Counted from the first letter of the stretch, positions 31,407 through 42,799 are shown. The stretch is DNA of 64,000 nucleotides from Triticum aestivum (GCF_018294505.1 NC_057801.1:435156201-435220200), one strand, 5' to 3'. Notes: generated from the sequence alone by a model not told the origin. Numbers and translations are program-made.

Positions 31407-34400
31407 TTACCCCTCCTGTGGAGGGCTGGAAGGTGCAACAAACTCATCAAGATCAATTCCATCTGCGATCCGAGTGGCAGCAGCAATGAAAGTTTCCATA
31501 AAGGACCTGAAGTCGTGTTTCTTGGTGTTGGCCACCCGGAGGGCCGCCAGCTTGTCTTCTCGCGCATCTTTGCAGTGGACTCGGGCCAGACACAGAGCAA
31601 CATCTGCACCGCACCGAGCCGAGGACTTTTTCCACTCCTGCACTCGACCAGGGACCGTGTTCAAGCGAGCCATCAGCGACTCGAGGTCGTTCTGGAGTGT
31701 CTCCCTGGGCCAGAGCGTTGAGTCGATGCGAGATGTGGCGACCTTCAGCCTTGCAAGATAGTCCACGACAGCTGCAACACGGGACTCCAGTCGGAAAACA
31801 TTCATGGCAACTTCGTCGTTCACCGGAGAATTGACGGGGTCAAGGTTTGGTTCCAGCCGGCTAGTCTCTTCTTCAAAGTCTTGACAAAATTCTGCAAGGG
31901 CGATCACCGAGTCAAGGCAATGGTCGAATGGAAAAATCACAGTTGAAAATGATTGTTGAGCGTAAAGGTTTACCTTCAAGCATAAGGAACAGCTTCTTGG
32001 CAAGACCACTCAGGAAGGCCTCCAGATCATTTTTCTTCCCAAGAGCAGCTTTCAGATTGGTATTTTCTTGTTCAAGCTTGGTGACTGAAGCTAACTTCTC
32101 GTCAGCAAGCTTGATCTTCTCAGCTAGTTCAAGGTCTTTTTTCTGTTGGGCCTCCTTCACCTTACCTGCAAGTTACAGCAAGATCAGATTTTGAAACAAA
32201 TAAAGGGAAAAAGCAGTCGTCGAGGTCTCACCAAACATACCTTTGGTCTCCTCCTTTGCCTTCGTCAGATTCTCCTGAGCCAGCTTCAAATCCAGCTCGA
32301 GCTGAATGTGCTTGTTTTCCAGCTCAGTGTAGCGAGCCGCAAGGTCACAGGATCTCTGCGAAGAATCAATCGACTAAATGTCAAAGATAATTCACTTCCG
32401 AGTGGAAAAGGAAAAATCATGCGTTTCTAAGACTACAGCCGAATACAAGCATTCGACCGTAGTCTCGGGGACTACACCCAGTGGGTGCACTCAGCGTGCC
32501 CCCACTAATCCTATTGAAGACAGAGTCGACCAGTCGACCTCAAAAAAAACAAGATGTATTCTTTAAGACTGTAATCGACTGCAAGCAGTCGACCACAGTC
32601 TCGGGGACTACACCCAGTGGGTGCACTCAGCGTGCCCCCACCGGTTTGCGAAATCCAGTCGCCATAGTCGAATGACGGAAAGACTGAACTTATAAAGCCT
32701 AAGGCCGACTGCCAGCAGTCGACCTTAGCCTTGGGGACTACACCCAGTGGGTGCACTCAGCGTGCCCCCACCGGTTTGCGAAATCCATTCGCCATAGTCG
32801 AATGACGGAAAGACTGAACTTATAAAGCCTAAGGCCGACTGCCAGCAGTCGACCTTAGCCTTGGGGACTACACCCAGCGGGTGCACTCAGCGTGCCCCCG
32901 CTAACACGGAGTTTAAATCGACACACCCACTGGGTGATTACTATAAATTCTGGAAAGAAAGTTTTTGATAGCATATCCTAACAGAACAAGCGGTGGTCGA
33001 CTGACCTGAACATTGCTTTGAAGGGCGGAACTGGCGTCGTAAGCTGCCTGGCTCGCATCCCGGATGGTCTTCAACTGCTCCATCATGATCCCTGCCTGGC
33101 GTATCGCCTCCTTCGCGGCGCCAGCTTGGTCCTCTGGGACGTGGTGCGTCGTGAAGAGGGAGGGCTGCAGAGCACTCGTCAGTGGATCTGCGAAGGACAC
33201 AGTGTGTCGAGTGGTGTTCTCCTCCTCCGCGACCAGAGTCTCAGGCACCGTCACATCCTGGGGCACCCTGCCGGCAGACGCTTTCCTACTCCTTCTGTGC
33301 TTCAGCGGTTCCTCATCTTCATCATCATCAGGGAGAGTGATAACAACATTGGATGGAGCTACAGAAAAGAATCAGAATTAGAGATCATGAGTCAGTCGAC
33401 TAGAAACGGTGTTAAGAGTATAGTACCAGGTTTTGAGGTTGCTGCGTCCTCCATCTCATGGTCGTCAGCCCGGGCTGAGGTCTCAGAAGTAGCAGCACTG
33501 CAACTCCAAAGAATCAGTCGACTAACTCCAGCGCCAACCAGAGATAAAGTTCGCACAAAACAAGAAGACTTAAGCAGCATGATTACCCTGATATGGTGGG
33601 GATGGACACCTTCATCTTCGGCAGGAGCTTGGTCGGCTTTGACGGGGCCGCCCTGGGCTGCTTCGACGCCTTTTCAGTCGGCGCCGGAGAGGTGGTCCGA
33701 GGGCGCTTGGTCGACTGTGTAACAGTCGCAACCCCCTTGCCACGTTCAGTCGCAGGGTCATGGACAAGCTTCGACCGCCTTTCCGAGCGCGGTGGTGCGA
33801 CCTCCTCCTCCTCCTCTTCTTCGTCCTCATCATCATCATCATCATCGTCATCGTCATCATCATCATCCTCAGCGGCGTCCGAGTCCCACTCCTCCTCCTG
33901 GCTCTCGCCCCCGCTCGCTTCTCCCTCCTCAGTCGGAGCCTGTGCTCCATTGGGCATCGAGTACAGCTCAGTGAGGACCTGATAGACATCAAGACAAAGA
34001 TCAGTCGACCGATCGGCAGAGAAAACAGAAATAAATGTGACAAGAATACAATGGGAAGTGGAGCAGACATACCTTGTTTGGATCACTGTGGTGGTCGAGT
34101 GGAGGAATCCTTCTGGCTCCGCGAGGGTTATCCTTGTTCCCAGTAACAGCGGCCATCCACCTTTCCAGAGTGGCATCGTCGACTGCTTCTGGATTGACCC
34201 GAGTCTCATCCTCAGTCCCGCGGTACAACCACATGCAATGGCTCCGGAACTGAAGAGGCTGGATACGACGCCTAAGAAAAACCTCCAGGAGATCCATACC
34301 CGTCACTCCCTCCCGAACCAACTGAACTACACGCTCCATCAGCATCTTCACGTCAGCTTTCTCCTCCGGAATCACCTTCAGAGAGGAGGGCTTGTTCACT

Positions 34401-35074
34401 CGGCCCATGGTGAACTGAGGGAGTCCACTCGACTGCCCCGGCGTCGGCTGATCCTGGCAGTAGAACCAGGTCGACTGCCAGCCTCTGACTGACTCGGGAA
34501 ATGTCATGGCTGGGAAGGTGCTCTTGTTCCTCACCTGGATCCCCAGACCCCCACACATTTGGACAACTTGGGTTTTTTCGTCGCCTGGGCTCGCCTTCTT
34601 CACGGTCTGAGAGCGACACGTGAATATGTGCTTGAACAAGCCCCAATGCGGTCGACAACCCAGAAAACTCTCACACATGGACACAAACGCGGCAAGATAG
34701 GCGATAGAATTCGGGGTGAAGTGGTGGAGTTGCGCTCCAAAGAAGTTCAAGAAACCACGGAAGAAAACGCTCGGCGGCAAAGAAAATCCGCGGTCGACAT
34801 GGGTAGCCAGAAGCACGCACTCACCCTCTTCCGGCTGGGGCTGCCACTCTTTCCCCGGAAGCCTTGCAGCTCCATGAGGGATCAGGCCCTCGTTGGCCAT
34901 GTCGAGGAGATCCGTCTCCGTGATGGTCGATTGGATCCAATCTCCCTGGACCCAGCCTTTCGGCAGGCGAGATCTAGACGAAGACCCGCCGCGACTGGTG
35001 GATCTCCCCTTCGCCTTCTCCGTCGCCGACGCCTTCTTCGCGCGTTCCAGCGCCGCCGTCTTCTCCTTGACCAT
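31407..35074 (-). CDS. Antisense seven-exon gene of gypsy (Transposase_28-like)
   Basis: Minus-strand exons with GT-AG borders: 35074-34073, 33978-33587, 33503-33427, 33358-33006, 32355-32241, 32165-31974 and 31891-31407. Lengths sum to 2616 nt, exactly 872 codons, and phases agree at every junction with no internal stop. Exon 1 (334 codons) has a basic start and then the conserved domain (GFSLPPSVFFRGFLNFFG; RPHWGLFKHIF). Exon 2 is acidic (a long Asp/Glu run) followed by Lys/Arg/Pro, NLS-like. Exons 5-6 are coiled coil. Exon 7 is helical (RLESRVAAVVDYLARLK). It resembles the 'putative gypsy-type transposon' family; function unknown. It is convergent to gag-pol, with its own TATA-like box. 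The exon model is my reading, not transcript data. Confidence 0.8.
32431..32905 (+). repeat. Four tandem hairpin modules in an intron of the antisense gene
   Basis: Units of about 130-136 bp. Each has a variable hairpin (arms 32431-32444/32451-32464; 32566-32582/32585-32601; 32699-32712/32715-32728; 32829-32842/32845-32858) followed by a near-constant block: GGGGACTACACCCAGTGGGT, then GCACTCAGCGTGCCCCC. The block contains CACCCA-G-TGGGTG and a GGGG/CCCC closing pair. The array lies in the intron between exons 4 and 5. Confidence 0.8.
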
Positions 35075-35195
35075 GGCTGCCGGCGAGACGCGCGAGGAGA
35101 AGTTGTGCGGAGGCGAGAGCGAGCGCGTTGGGCGGAGACGAAGGGAGCAGAGAGAGAATGCTGAGGCACTGCTCAAAAAACCCTCGCCGGGCGCG

Positions 35196-35203
35196 TTTAT
35201 AAG
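35196..35203 (-). promoter_or_regulatory. TATA-like box of the antisense gene
   Basis: Plus strand TTTATAAG (minus CTTATAAA) 122 bp upstream of the ATG at 35074, followed by a C/T-rich leader with CTCTCTCTG. Very similar arrangement to 3335-3342. Confidence 0.5.
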
Positions 35204-35615
35204 ATCCCTTCCGAGTGGATGACAGGTGGGCCCGGTCGATCTAATCATATCCTGAAACAGTTGCGCGGACGTGATACGTGGCGAAAAAAGCGGCGCGGGG
35301 ATCGAGGCGTCTATGCCCTGTCCCATCCGAGCGCCGCGGTCCGCCCCGCTTCGCGCGCTTCCCCAAATTTCGTATCCCGCGGAATCCGCGAACGGCAGAT
35401 CGGTCTGCCAGACGCGGGATTTCCTGCGATCCGTCGCTCGGAAATCGGCGAAGTCCAAAAGATCACTCGACGAAGGAAAAGAATGGATCGAGTCGACTGA
35501 AGAAAAGTTGTTCACTATCAACAAAGAGATTTTTTGGTTCAAAACAACGCACGACCAGTATGCGAAGGCTAATCGGAAACAGCATCAACTCCTTCATCAC
35601 TCAAGCCTCAATCCA

Positions 35616-35627
35616 TTCGGGGGCTAA
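35616..35627 (+). other. Polypurine tract of young gypsy
   Basis: TTCGGGGGCTAA immediately before the 3' LTR, the expected position of the plus-strand primer. Confidence 0.6.
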
Positions 35628-36153
35628 TGATGGAGTCATGTACCTAGGGTAGGGTCACAGACCTGATCTAAGTACCCTGCCCAAGGACACCCTTAGAAGA
35701 GATCACCTTCCAGTCGACCTACGAGGGACTCACTCGACTGACTTGAAGGACTCGACCACGAAGACTCACTCGACCACCAGAAGGTCAAGAGGCACTCTGC
35801 ACTGCAACGGTCTGTAATTAAGTAGACTTTATGATAGTAAAGACACTTTATGTGGGGCGTTACCAGTAACGCCCCGGACTTAATGTACCTTAAACCCTTC
35901 ATTACGTGGGTTGGCTGGGGTCCTGGCGCACTCTATATAAGCCACCCCCCTCCACAGGCAGAAGGGTTCGGCACCCTGTAATCCATATACACATAATCCA
36001 CTCGACCGCCTCCGGGCTCCGAGACGTAGGGCTTTTACTTCCTCCGAGAAGGGCCTGAACTCGTACATCTCTTGTGTTTACAACCTCTCCATAGCTAGGA
36101 CCTTGCCTCTCCATACCTACCCCCACTCTACTGTCAGATTTAGATCCACGACA
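35628..36153 (+). repeat. 3' LTR of young gypsy
   Basis: 526 bp, ends CGACA and is followed by the CTCTA target duplication. Confidence 0.9.
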
Positions 36154-36158
36154 CTCTA

Positions 36159-36735
36159 ATCATTTTCTTTTTAATTGCGAGTTAGAAAATAACTTTGGAG
36201 TTGCACCTGTCGTGGCTGATTGTGGATTCGGCCTCTATCTCCTTTTCTAGTCTTATTGATCTTGCAAATTCTGTGACTCGGTAGATGACTAGGATCTTCT
36301 AATTTGGCTATCCGGCCATGTCTTAGGTTCTTTTTACGACTAGGAATAAGTTCACAATTGAGCATTTTTTTCTAACAAACCCGTTGATTACCTCTTTACC
36401 TTCTTATCATTTTACAACAGTGGAAGTTGTTGCTTAGAGCTGGTAACAAGGAGTCGACGGAGCTCCCGATCTCTCGTGTGCGGGCTACGGCGAGAGACAT
36501 TATCAACATCAGGTCTCCTAGCTTGCTCCATTATTCCTTGTTGCGGTTTCAGTTGTTAGCCTTCATTCGTAGGTTGTTGGCCTGCGTGTCAGTTTAATTG
36601 TTGTGGCTATAAAACTTGTTGTATGTGCAGTTGTGTGAACCTTGTCTTTGTTTGTCTTTCCGCTCGTATGTATCAGATCCTGCTGCATGGCTTTATTTAT
36701 AAAGTTAGGCTTGTGCCTTTTCTCTATAAAAAACA
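36159..36735 (+). mobile_element. LINE, 3' segment
   Basis: Resumes the zf-RVT region (FNCELENNFG-like reading at 36168-36200) right after CTCTA, followed by degraded 3' sequence ending with a short A-rich tail (about 36727-36735). Confidence 0.65.
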
Positions 36736-36925
36736 CAAACACATACTATCATGAGAAGTGGCCACACATTAAGCTAGGAAGTACAAGCACACTAATTTGG
36801 GAAGTACACACATAAACATGGGAACTACATACAAAAAACACAAAAGACATGCTACCATGGGAAGTGCACATGAATACGGGAAGTACAAATTTACTACTAT
36901 GGGGAGTACACATCGCTCTAAAACA
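36736..36925. repeat. Minisatellite, right part
   Basis: Six or so degenerate units of GGGAAGTACACA with spacers of 8-27 bp, the continuation of 16905-17065 across the LINE insertion. Confidence 0.6.
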
Positions 36926-37500
36926 AGTTCACTGAAACTTATTAAAATGAGATTTGGTTTCGTAGATATCAATGTAAGAAATACAATGGTGAAATTGATA
37001 CATGATTGAAATGCTAGATTAAAAATGATATTTCAATTCAAAATAGAAGCTAAAAATACACTTATAGGAGTTCACACATCTGCAATTAGGGAGAAGAACA
37101 TGCTCCATGTCTTGCCACCAAGCGCAATAGGAGGTTAGCCACAACATGGGACACCCTCTAACCCATGACTAATGTGTAGCTTTTGTAGAGGTGATCCAAA
37201 TTATAGTTAACTAGGTGATTTCCCCATGCATTGTTGTAGTAAATTAAAGATTGGTGTTGGATAAATTTTATATGAAGGAAATGACCTAAATCAAAAGCTA
37301 TTATTTTCATACGTAATTGTGTGTGAGAAAGAGGATGCATGTATGCTAGACCATTGGAGTGACAACAATTAAATTGGGGTATGCATGTGCTGCAAAATAG
37401 TGTTATTGGATGATGATGTGGCACATTTGGTGACGTGGATGTTGCATGTTGAGAGAATTAGACTTAGTGAAGATCAAATATTTAAGTATATAGGATACCA
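36926..37500. other. Intergenic sequence, no gene seen
   Basis: AT-rich; only short chance frames. Confidence 0.4.
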
Positions 37501-39411
37501 TCACAACTCAACATCTGGTCTATAAAAATGAGGCTTGAAAGCCCATTTAGGTCTATATAAAAATAAATCATGGAATCACGTTTCCAATTTCTAGTTTCTT
37601 AGCAAATTTGAATTTGTATCTTTGGTCGAAGAAATAATAAAAAACTATAGCTCATTATAGATTATCTTTGGTCTATAAAAACGAAGAGACAAAACCTATC
37701 ATTATAGATAATACGACACACCAGCTTCTTAAGCCTAGTTAGATGTGAGTCCCATGAACAAACAAGAGCAATTGACAATCTAAAAGCACTGATCCAGGCG
37801 AGAAATTCTATTAGACGCTCCTTGCCTCGTGTCGTCAAGAAAATGTAGTTGTTGCACTTGTCCTGAACCGATGCATGGCCTACTTTTGGGTTTTTTTATC
37901 TATTATGTTTTATTTCTTTTTGTTTCTTTTATATTTTTCAATTCAATTGTTTCAATTTTCTTTTAAAACTTTTTGTGCTTCTTTCACTTGTTTTTTAATT
38001 TAGATTTTTATATAGAGCTTTTAACATTTTTCCTCGTGTACATGAACATAAACCAACACATCCATAAGCATTTTTTTTCAAATCTATGACATTCTTTTTT
38101 AAAGAGCATGAAGTTATTTTATATATGAATAGAATTTTTTGTATATGTGTCCATTTTTCAAAATTGATATGAACATTTTATTATATACATACAAACATTT
38201 ATATGTGTGCATTCATATTTTTTTAATATTGTCCGTTTTGGACAAAAAAATTTCTACATGTTAATCAACATCATATTTTTGAAGCAAAAAAGAAAATGGA
38301 GACATAGATTAGCATCGCAGGATATTGGTTGTTGTATGAAGACAACCCGACGATGCAGAGGTGGCAAATCCAAGCATTGTTGGGCATTGAATACCATCTT
38401 CACTCCACTAGATTTTTCCATATGTACTATCTAGAATATTCTATGGTTGAACTTAAGCACATGGCACAAATCTCAAGACATAGGCACTTCTCCTCTGTTT
38501 TAGAATCTTCCGGATTTAAATATTCAAACTTTTATTTCTACATGAGTTACCATTCTTTTATATTTTATGAACCACAATGCAAAATTTATACAAGCCTCAA
38601 AACACAAGAATTTCCAGTTGTTTTAGAATCTTTCATATTTAAATATTCAAACTTTTATTTCTACATGAGTTACCATTCTTTTATATTTTATGAACCACAA
38701 TGGGAAATTTATACAAGCTTCAAAACATAAGAATTTCCGGTTGTTTTAGAATCTTCCATACTTTAAATTATCTCCACTCTTTTATTCTAAATGAATTAAA
38801 ATTTTGTTTAACTTCATAATTTATAATGCATAATATGCACAAACCTCAAAACACAATCACTTCTGTTTGTTCTATAATATGCCATCCTTTATTATCCAAA
38901 CCTTTTTCTTTGAAACGAATTCCCATTCTTTTTTACTTTATGGTTTACAATGCATAAACCTCTCATCATAGACATGCCACATTTGTTCCAGGCTCTTTCA
39001 TACTTTAATTCTCCTAGAATTTTTCTTCTTTTGAAATAATTGTCATTCACTTTTACTTTATGATTTATTTTTGTTCAAGGCTTACGACAACGGGTACATA
39101 AACTCTATTTATCTTCGAAGATACAATACTAGCTATTTAAAATTGCAATACGAGATACCAAAAGACAAATGTCTTGGATATCTTTCACATGAGTTTGGTG
39201 TTGTGTTACGACACGTAGTCCGTAAATATTTTGCAGCTATAATTTGATGGGTTTAACTGAATGAACTACAAGAATTAAATATACATCCACGTCATCAATG
39301 TATGACTCTAAATTACATAAATTACATATTGAACTTCTACAATGTGTCATGTCGATCTTAATTCATACTTTGATTATCAAAATTACATGCAATGCATGTG
39401 TACCTTACTAG
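37501..39411 (+). mobile_element. Possible Helitron, 3' end at 39411 (5' end uncertain)
   Basis: The 3' end has a hairpin (ACATGCA-A-TGCATGT, 39385-39399) about 8 nt before CTAG (39408-39411), followed by T, the standard form of a Helitron terminus. The interior is AT-rich, with 123-bp tandem repeats and no Rep-helicase. I could not fix the 5' TC end; candidates lie around GGTCTATAAAAA at 37519 and 37669. Confidence 0.35.
38480..39085. repeat. Tandem repeat, about 123-bp units
   Basis: Starts marked by TTTTAGAATCTT(C/T)C at about 38498, 38621 and 38744; more diverged units start near 38870 and 38985. The first two units are almost identical, later ones decay progressively. Confidence 0.75.
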
Positions 39412-39429
39412 TAAGGTGTTGTGGATGTT

Positions 39430-40153
39430 GGTGCAGAGGATAGTAGACATGTCTTATTCAGATGCCCGAGGGTGAGGAAGCTGTGCGTAGAGGTATTCTT
39501 AATAACCTCGATCCTGTGATCAGTTTTTGGTTTACTCCCGAGTTAATGGTTGTTATTTGTTGGCACCTAAGGTGGGAAAGGAGACACCATTGGAATGATG
39601 AGAATGCCTAAACACCAAAACAATCTGTAATGGCAATCCAAACAATTACAGCAAATTACATGGCATTGTCTAACCCTTGCCAGAAATTGAGAAAAGTTTG
39701 ATGCTTCTTTCAATGAGGACAATTTCTCTCGGACTACGTGTGCATAATCAGGGATAGTATGGGTCGATTTGTTGTTGCTATCCAAATTGTCAAGGGTGTG
39801 TGATGTTCTTTCCACAAAAGGATGGCCCTGGAGGATGGACTGTTGCTTGCCCACTAAATTGGATGCAATATATTTATTATTAGCTCATACAGTAGCGGAG
39901 TCATCACAGCGAGGAATAATGATATGCACGCAGCTGGTAGTGCAGCAACAATGCAGAACAATTGTTATTTTATGTCTTTAAGAGTTTGTCGAAGTGGTGT
40001 TTGAGCATGAGTATCGAGAGGTGAATTCTATTGCTCGTGAGCTTCCTAGCTTGCGGAGTTTAATGAAGCTACGTCTTGGATGGAAGCATCAATTGTATCT
40101 CTTCTAATAAATGATGTATACAAATGAACAAGGAGATACTATTGCTTCTCACA
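39430..40153 (+). pseudogene. LINE C-terminal remnant (zf-RVT and RNase H)
   Basis: Reading with several frameshifts and stops: GAEDSRHVLFRCPRVRKL (about 39430-39485), an RD-x-MGRFVVA block near 39750, EHEYREVNSIAREL near 40010, and IVSLLINDVYK near 40100. This is the end of a plant LINE ORF2. It is flanked by a perfect 17-bp direct repeat (39413-39429 and 40154-40170), which fits a 5'-truncated LINE insertion. Confidence 0.6.
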
Positions 40154-40170
40154 AAGGTGTTGTGGATGTT

Positions 40171-41029
40171 TGCCGGACTATCTGACAGTAAATATCTGAC
40201 GCAACGAGTGTTGACAGAAGCTCTCTAACATACTACAGCCTAGGGGCCCTTTATTGCCTAATTATTCACTAGGAATTATACGGGCCTGGACACCAGATTC
40301 GAGTGGAGGCTTTAGAGAACTTTTTAGTCATGTACCTCTTCTACAATCAATTTTCGTGTCTACGACCAACTTTCCAAGGTGTGCAACTTAGTAACATCGC
40401 AATGGAATGTTTAGGAAAATGCTTTTCTAAAAAGTAGGGCAAAAAATTTCATTGTTTTATTAGTTAATAAAAACTCAAATTGAGTTTTCATAATTTTGTA
40501 GGATTTCAATTGGACTAATGCCAACTATTAAACTCTGAGTTTTGTTGCTTTCTTTTAGTTGTATTATATTTTTCTCGACTTCAGCATTTGCGCCTCTGAA
40601 TTTTATTTGGTGTCTTTGAGCTCGCTTTGATTTTATTAGCCTTTATTCATTTTATGGATTTCTTTTCCTTTCTCAGGCCCTGGGCCAAATTTCCTCGCCC
40701 AGTACATCCCCTCTCTTCGTTGGGTTCAGGACGATTCCTGTTCGACTTGATATCGCCACTTATAGGCTATTCCGTACACAGCACTCACCCTCCCCTTTGG
40801 TCGATTTTCTATGGGTTGGCCCATTAAGAGTTATATGAGTTGAAGTTCGGTCCCTAGTTTTTCGATGCTTCCATGCCGGTTTTGGAAAACTTCCAGTCCA
40901 GTTTTTTCTTTTCCGTCAATTTCTACTTAGTATTGTTCCTTCTTTCACTCGCATTTTTATTTTTCCCTATTTCTTTTTTTCTTCCTGTTTCCCTTTTCCT
41001 TTTTTTATTAATGGTGTCGCCTTTTAATA
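40171..41029. other. Intergenic sequence, no gene seen
   Basis: Unassigned; T-rich in the second half. It may belong to the element whose arms are annotated next. Confidence 0.35.
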
Positions 41030-42120
41030 ATAGTGAACATTTTTTGAATTCGTGAATTTTTCAAATTCATGAAGTCTTTTTAAAATTCATTAACTTTTAG
41101 AAAAATATTAATTTATTGCAAATTTTTAAAATTTGAGGAAAAATTAATTTCTTGATTTTTTTCATATTTATGAACTTTTTTCAAATTGATGAACGTTTTT
41201 ATATTCATGGACTTTTTCAAATTTGCAAAGCTTTCCAAATTTGTGAACTTTTTTTCAATTCCATGAACTTTGTGAATGTTTTCTAAATTCATGAACCTTT
41301 TCATAATTTTTTAAAGTTTTTCCAATCTCATGAACATTTTGAATTTAACCAATATTTTTGAAACTAGACAGGTTTTTTCTCGTCACACAGTTGACTAGCA
41401 ACTTCCTGAGAACGAGCGAAAAAAATATAACTAACAACCATGGTTAGGTGCGAGTGCAACCTAGCATATGAGTAACTGGGTTGGCCCATGTCGGGCGAAC
41501 GCCCTAAGCCATAGCGGCATTTTAGCGCATAAGGCGTCGACGAGGAGGTCTCTGCATTTAGCCATCTATTTTTTCCTCTCTTATTTTCCCCTTCAACCAA
41601 AGAGCGCCTATCCATCGCTTGTAGCACTGGTTCCTTTATTTGGCGCTCGCCGGCTCAGCTCCTGGACCGACCCATGTACTGTTTCTTCGCCTATTTTTTC
41701 TTTGAGTTGGCCAATTGACCGACGACCCATTGACAGTAGACCGTTGACCACCAAAAATAAAAAATTCATAAATTTGAACAAAGATAAAAAAAATTAAAAT
41801 ACGAAGTTCATAAATTCAAAAATAAATTGGGAATTTTAAAAGTTCACCAAATTAGGAAAAAAATCAGAAATTTGAAAATTTTCGGGGAAATAACAAAACA
41901 CAAACTTTGAAACAGTTAAAAATATTTTAAAAGAATTTTGGAATACTTTTGAAATAAAAAAGGTTCACGGATTTTTAAAAATGATTTTGAAAAAAAGATC
42001 ACCCATTTTTTAAAGAAATAGAAATATAAAAAATAAATGAAAAAAAGGAAAACCAAAAATAGAAGAAGACTTAGTCCAGACTAATAGAAGCATAGAAAAA
42101 AAAGCCGGCAAGGAAACTTT
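41030..42120. mobile_element. AT-rich inverted-arm (foldback-like) element remnant
   Basis: Left arm (about 41030-41375) repeats variants of TTCATGAACTTTTTCAAA; right arm (about 41755-42060) repeats the complementary sense (TTTGAA, GTTCATAAATTC). A moderately GC-rich centre without coding lies between. Such arms are common in Triticeae foldback and Mutator-like elements; the superfamily is not established here. Confidence 0.4.
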
Positions 42121-42177
42121 CAGCAGCTTTCCAAAACCAGGACGAGATCCCGCTTGGTGCCTAAGATGGGCGGCTCA

Positions 42178-42799
42178 TTGATACGTCTCCAACGTATCTA
42201 TAATTTATGAAGTATTCATGTCATGTTTAGAACTATTTTATATGGTTTTGGTATAATTTGATTAGAACTAATCCGGACTGATGCTATTTTCAGCAGAACT
42301 ACCGTGGTCTCGTTTTTTGTGCAGAAATAAAAGTTCTCAGTATGGGCTGAAAATTTACGGTGATTTTTTATGGACCAAAAGAGACTCCCGAAGCACCGGA
42401 GGTGGCCACAAGCCAGGGACGCGCCCTACCCCCTAGGGTGCTAGGTCCCAGCTTGTGGGCCCCTCGGGCACCCCCTTGACGTGAGACCCTAAAACAGAAG
42501 TTCCGCTGCCGCAAGCCTGTGTACACACGAAAAATCAATCTAGGACCTCTCTGCATCCTGCCGGAGGGGGCCATCATCACCGGAGGCCATGGAGGAGGAA
42601 GCCGGAGGGGGCCATCATCACCGTCGAGGCTAAGGACCACATGGAGAACCTATCCCCATCTAGGGGGGAGGCCATGGAGGAGGAAGCACAAGGGGGATAC
42701 TCTCTCCCCCTCTCTCTTGGTGGCGCCAAAGTGCCGTCGGGGGAACCATCGCCGCAGTGATCGTCTTCATCAACATCACCTTCTTCATCACCTTCCTCA
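42178..42799 (+). repeat. LTR-like or other retroelement terminal fragment
   Basis: Begins TGATACGTCTCCAACGTATC, a start I recall from an abundant Triticeae retroelement. It contains a local 41-bp tandem duplication (from 42561). It is cut at 42800 by a CACTA. No coding seen. Confidence 0.45.

Larger units (their letters stand above)
23165..36153 (+). mobile_element. Young, nearly intact Ty3/gypsy element (Tat-lineage type)
   Basis: 12,989 bp with 526-bp LTRs and perfect 5-bp target duplications CTCTA (23160-23164 and 36154-36158). By eye the LTRs differ at about five positions (about 99% identity), i.e. a recent insertion. Order: 5' LTR, PBS, gag-protease, one TAG, RT-RNase H-integrase, a 73/74-bp tandem array, an antisense spliced gene, PPT, 3' LTR. 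A second RNase H domain after RT and the antisense gene next to the 3' LTR fit the plant Tat clade. Confidence 0.95.

Noticed and set aside
33593..33982. Ser- and His-rich frames on the plus strand
   Set aside because: They are the complement of the Asp/Glu-coding run in exon 2 of the minus-strand antisense gene.
42178..42799. Complete solo LTR
   Set aside because: A plausible LTR start exists but no matching end or target duplication before the CACTA at 42800, so only a fragment is claimed.
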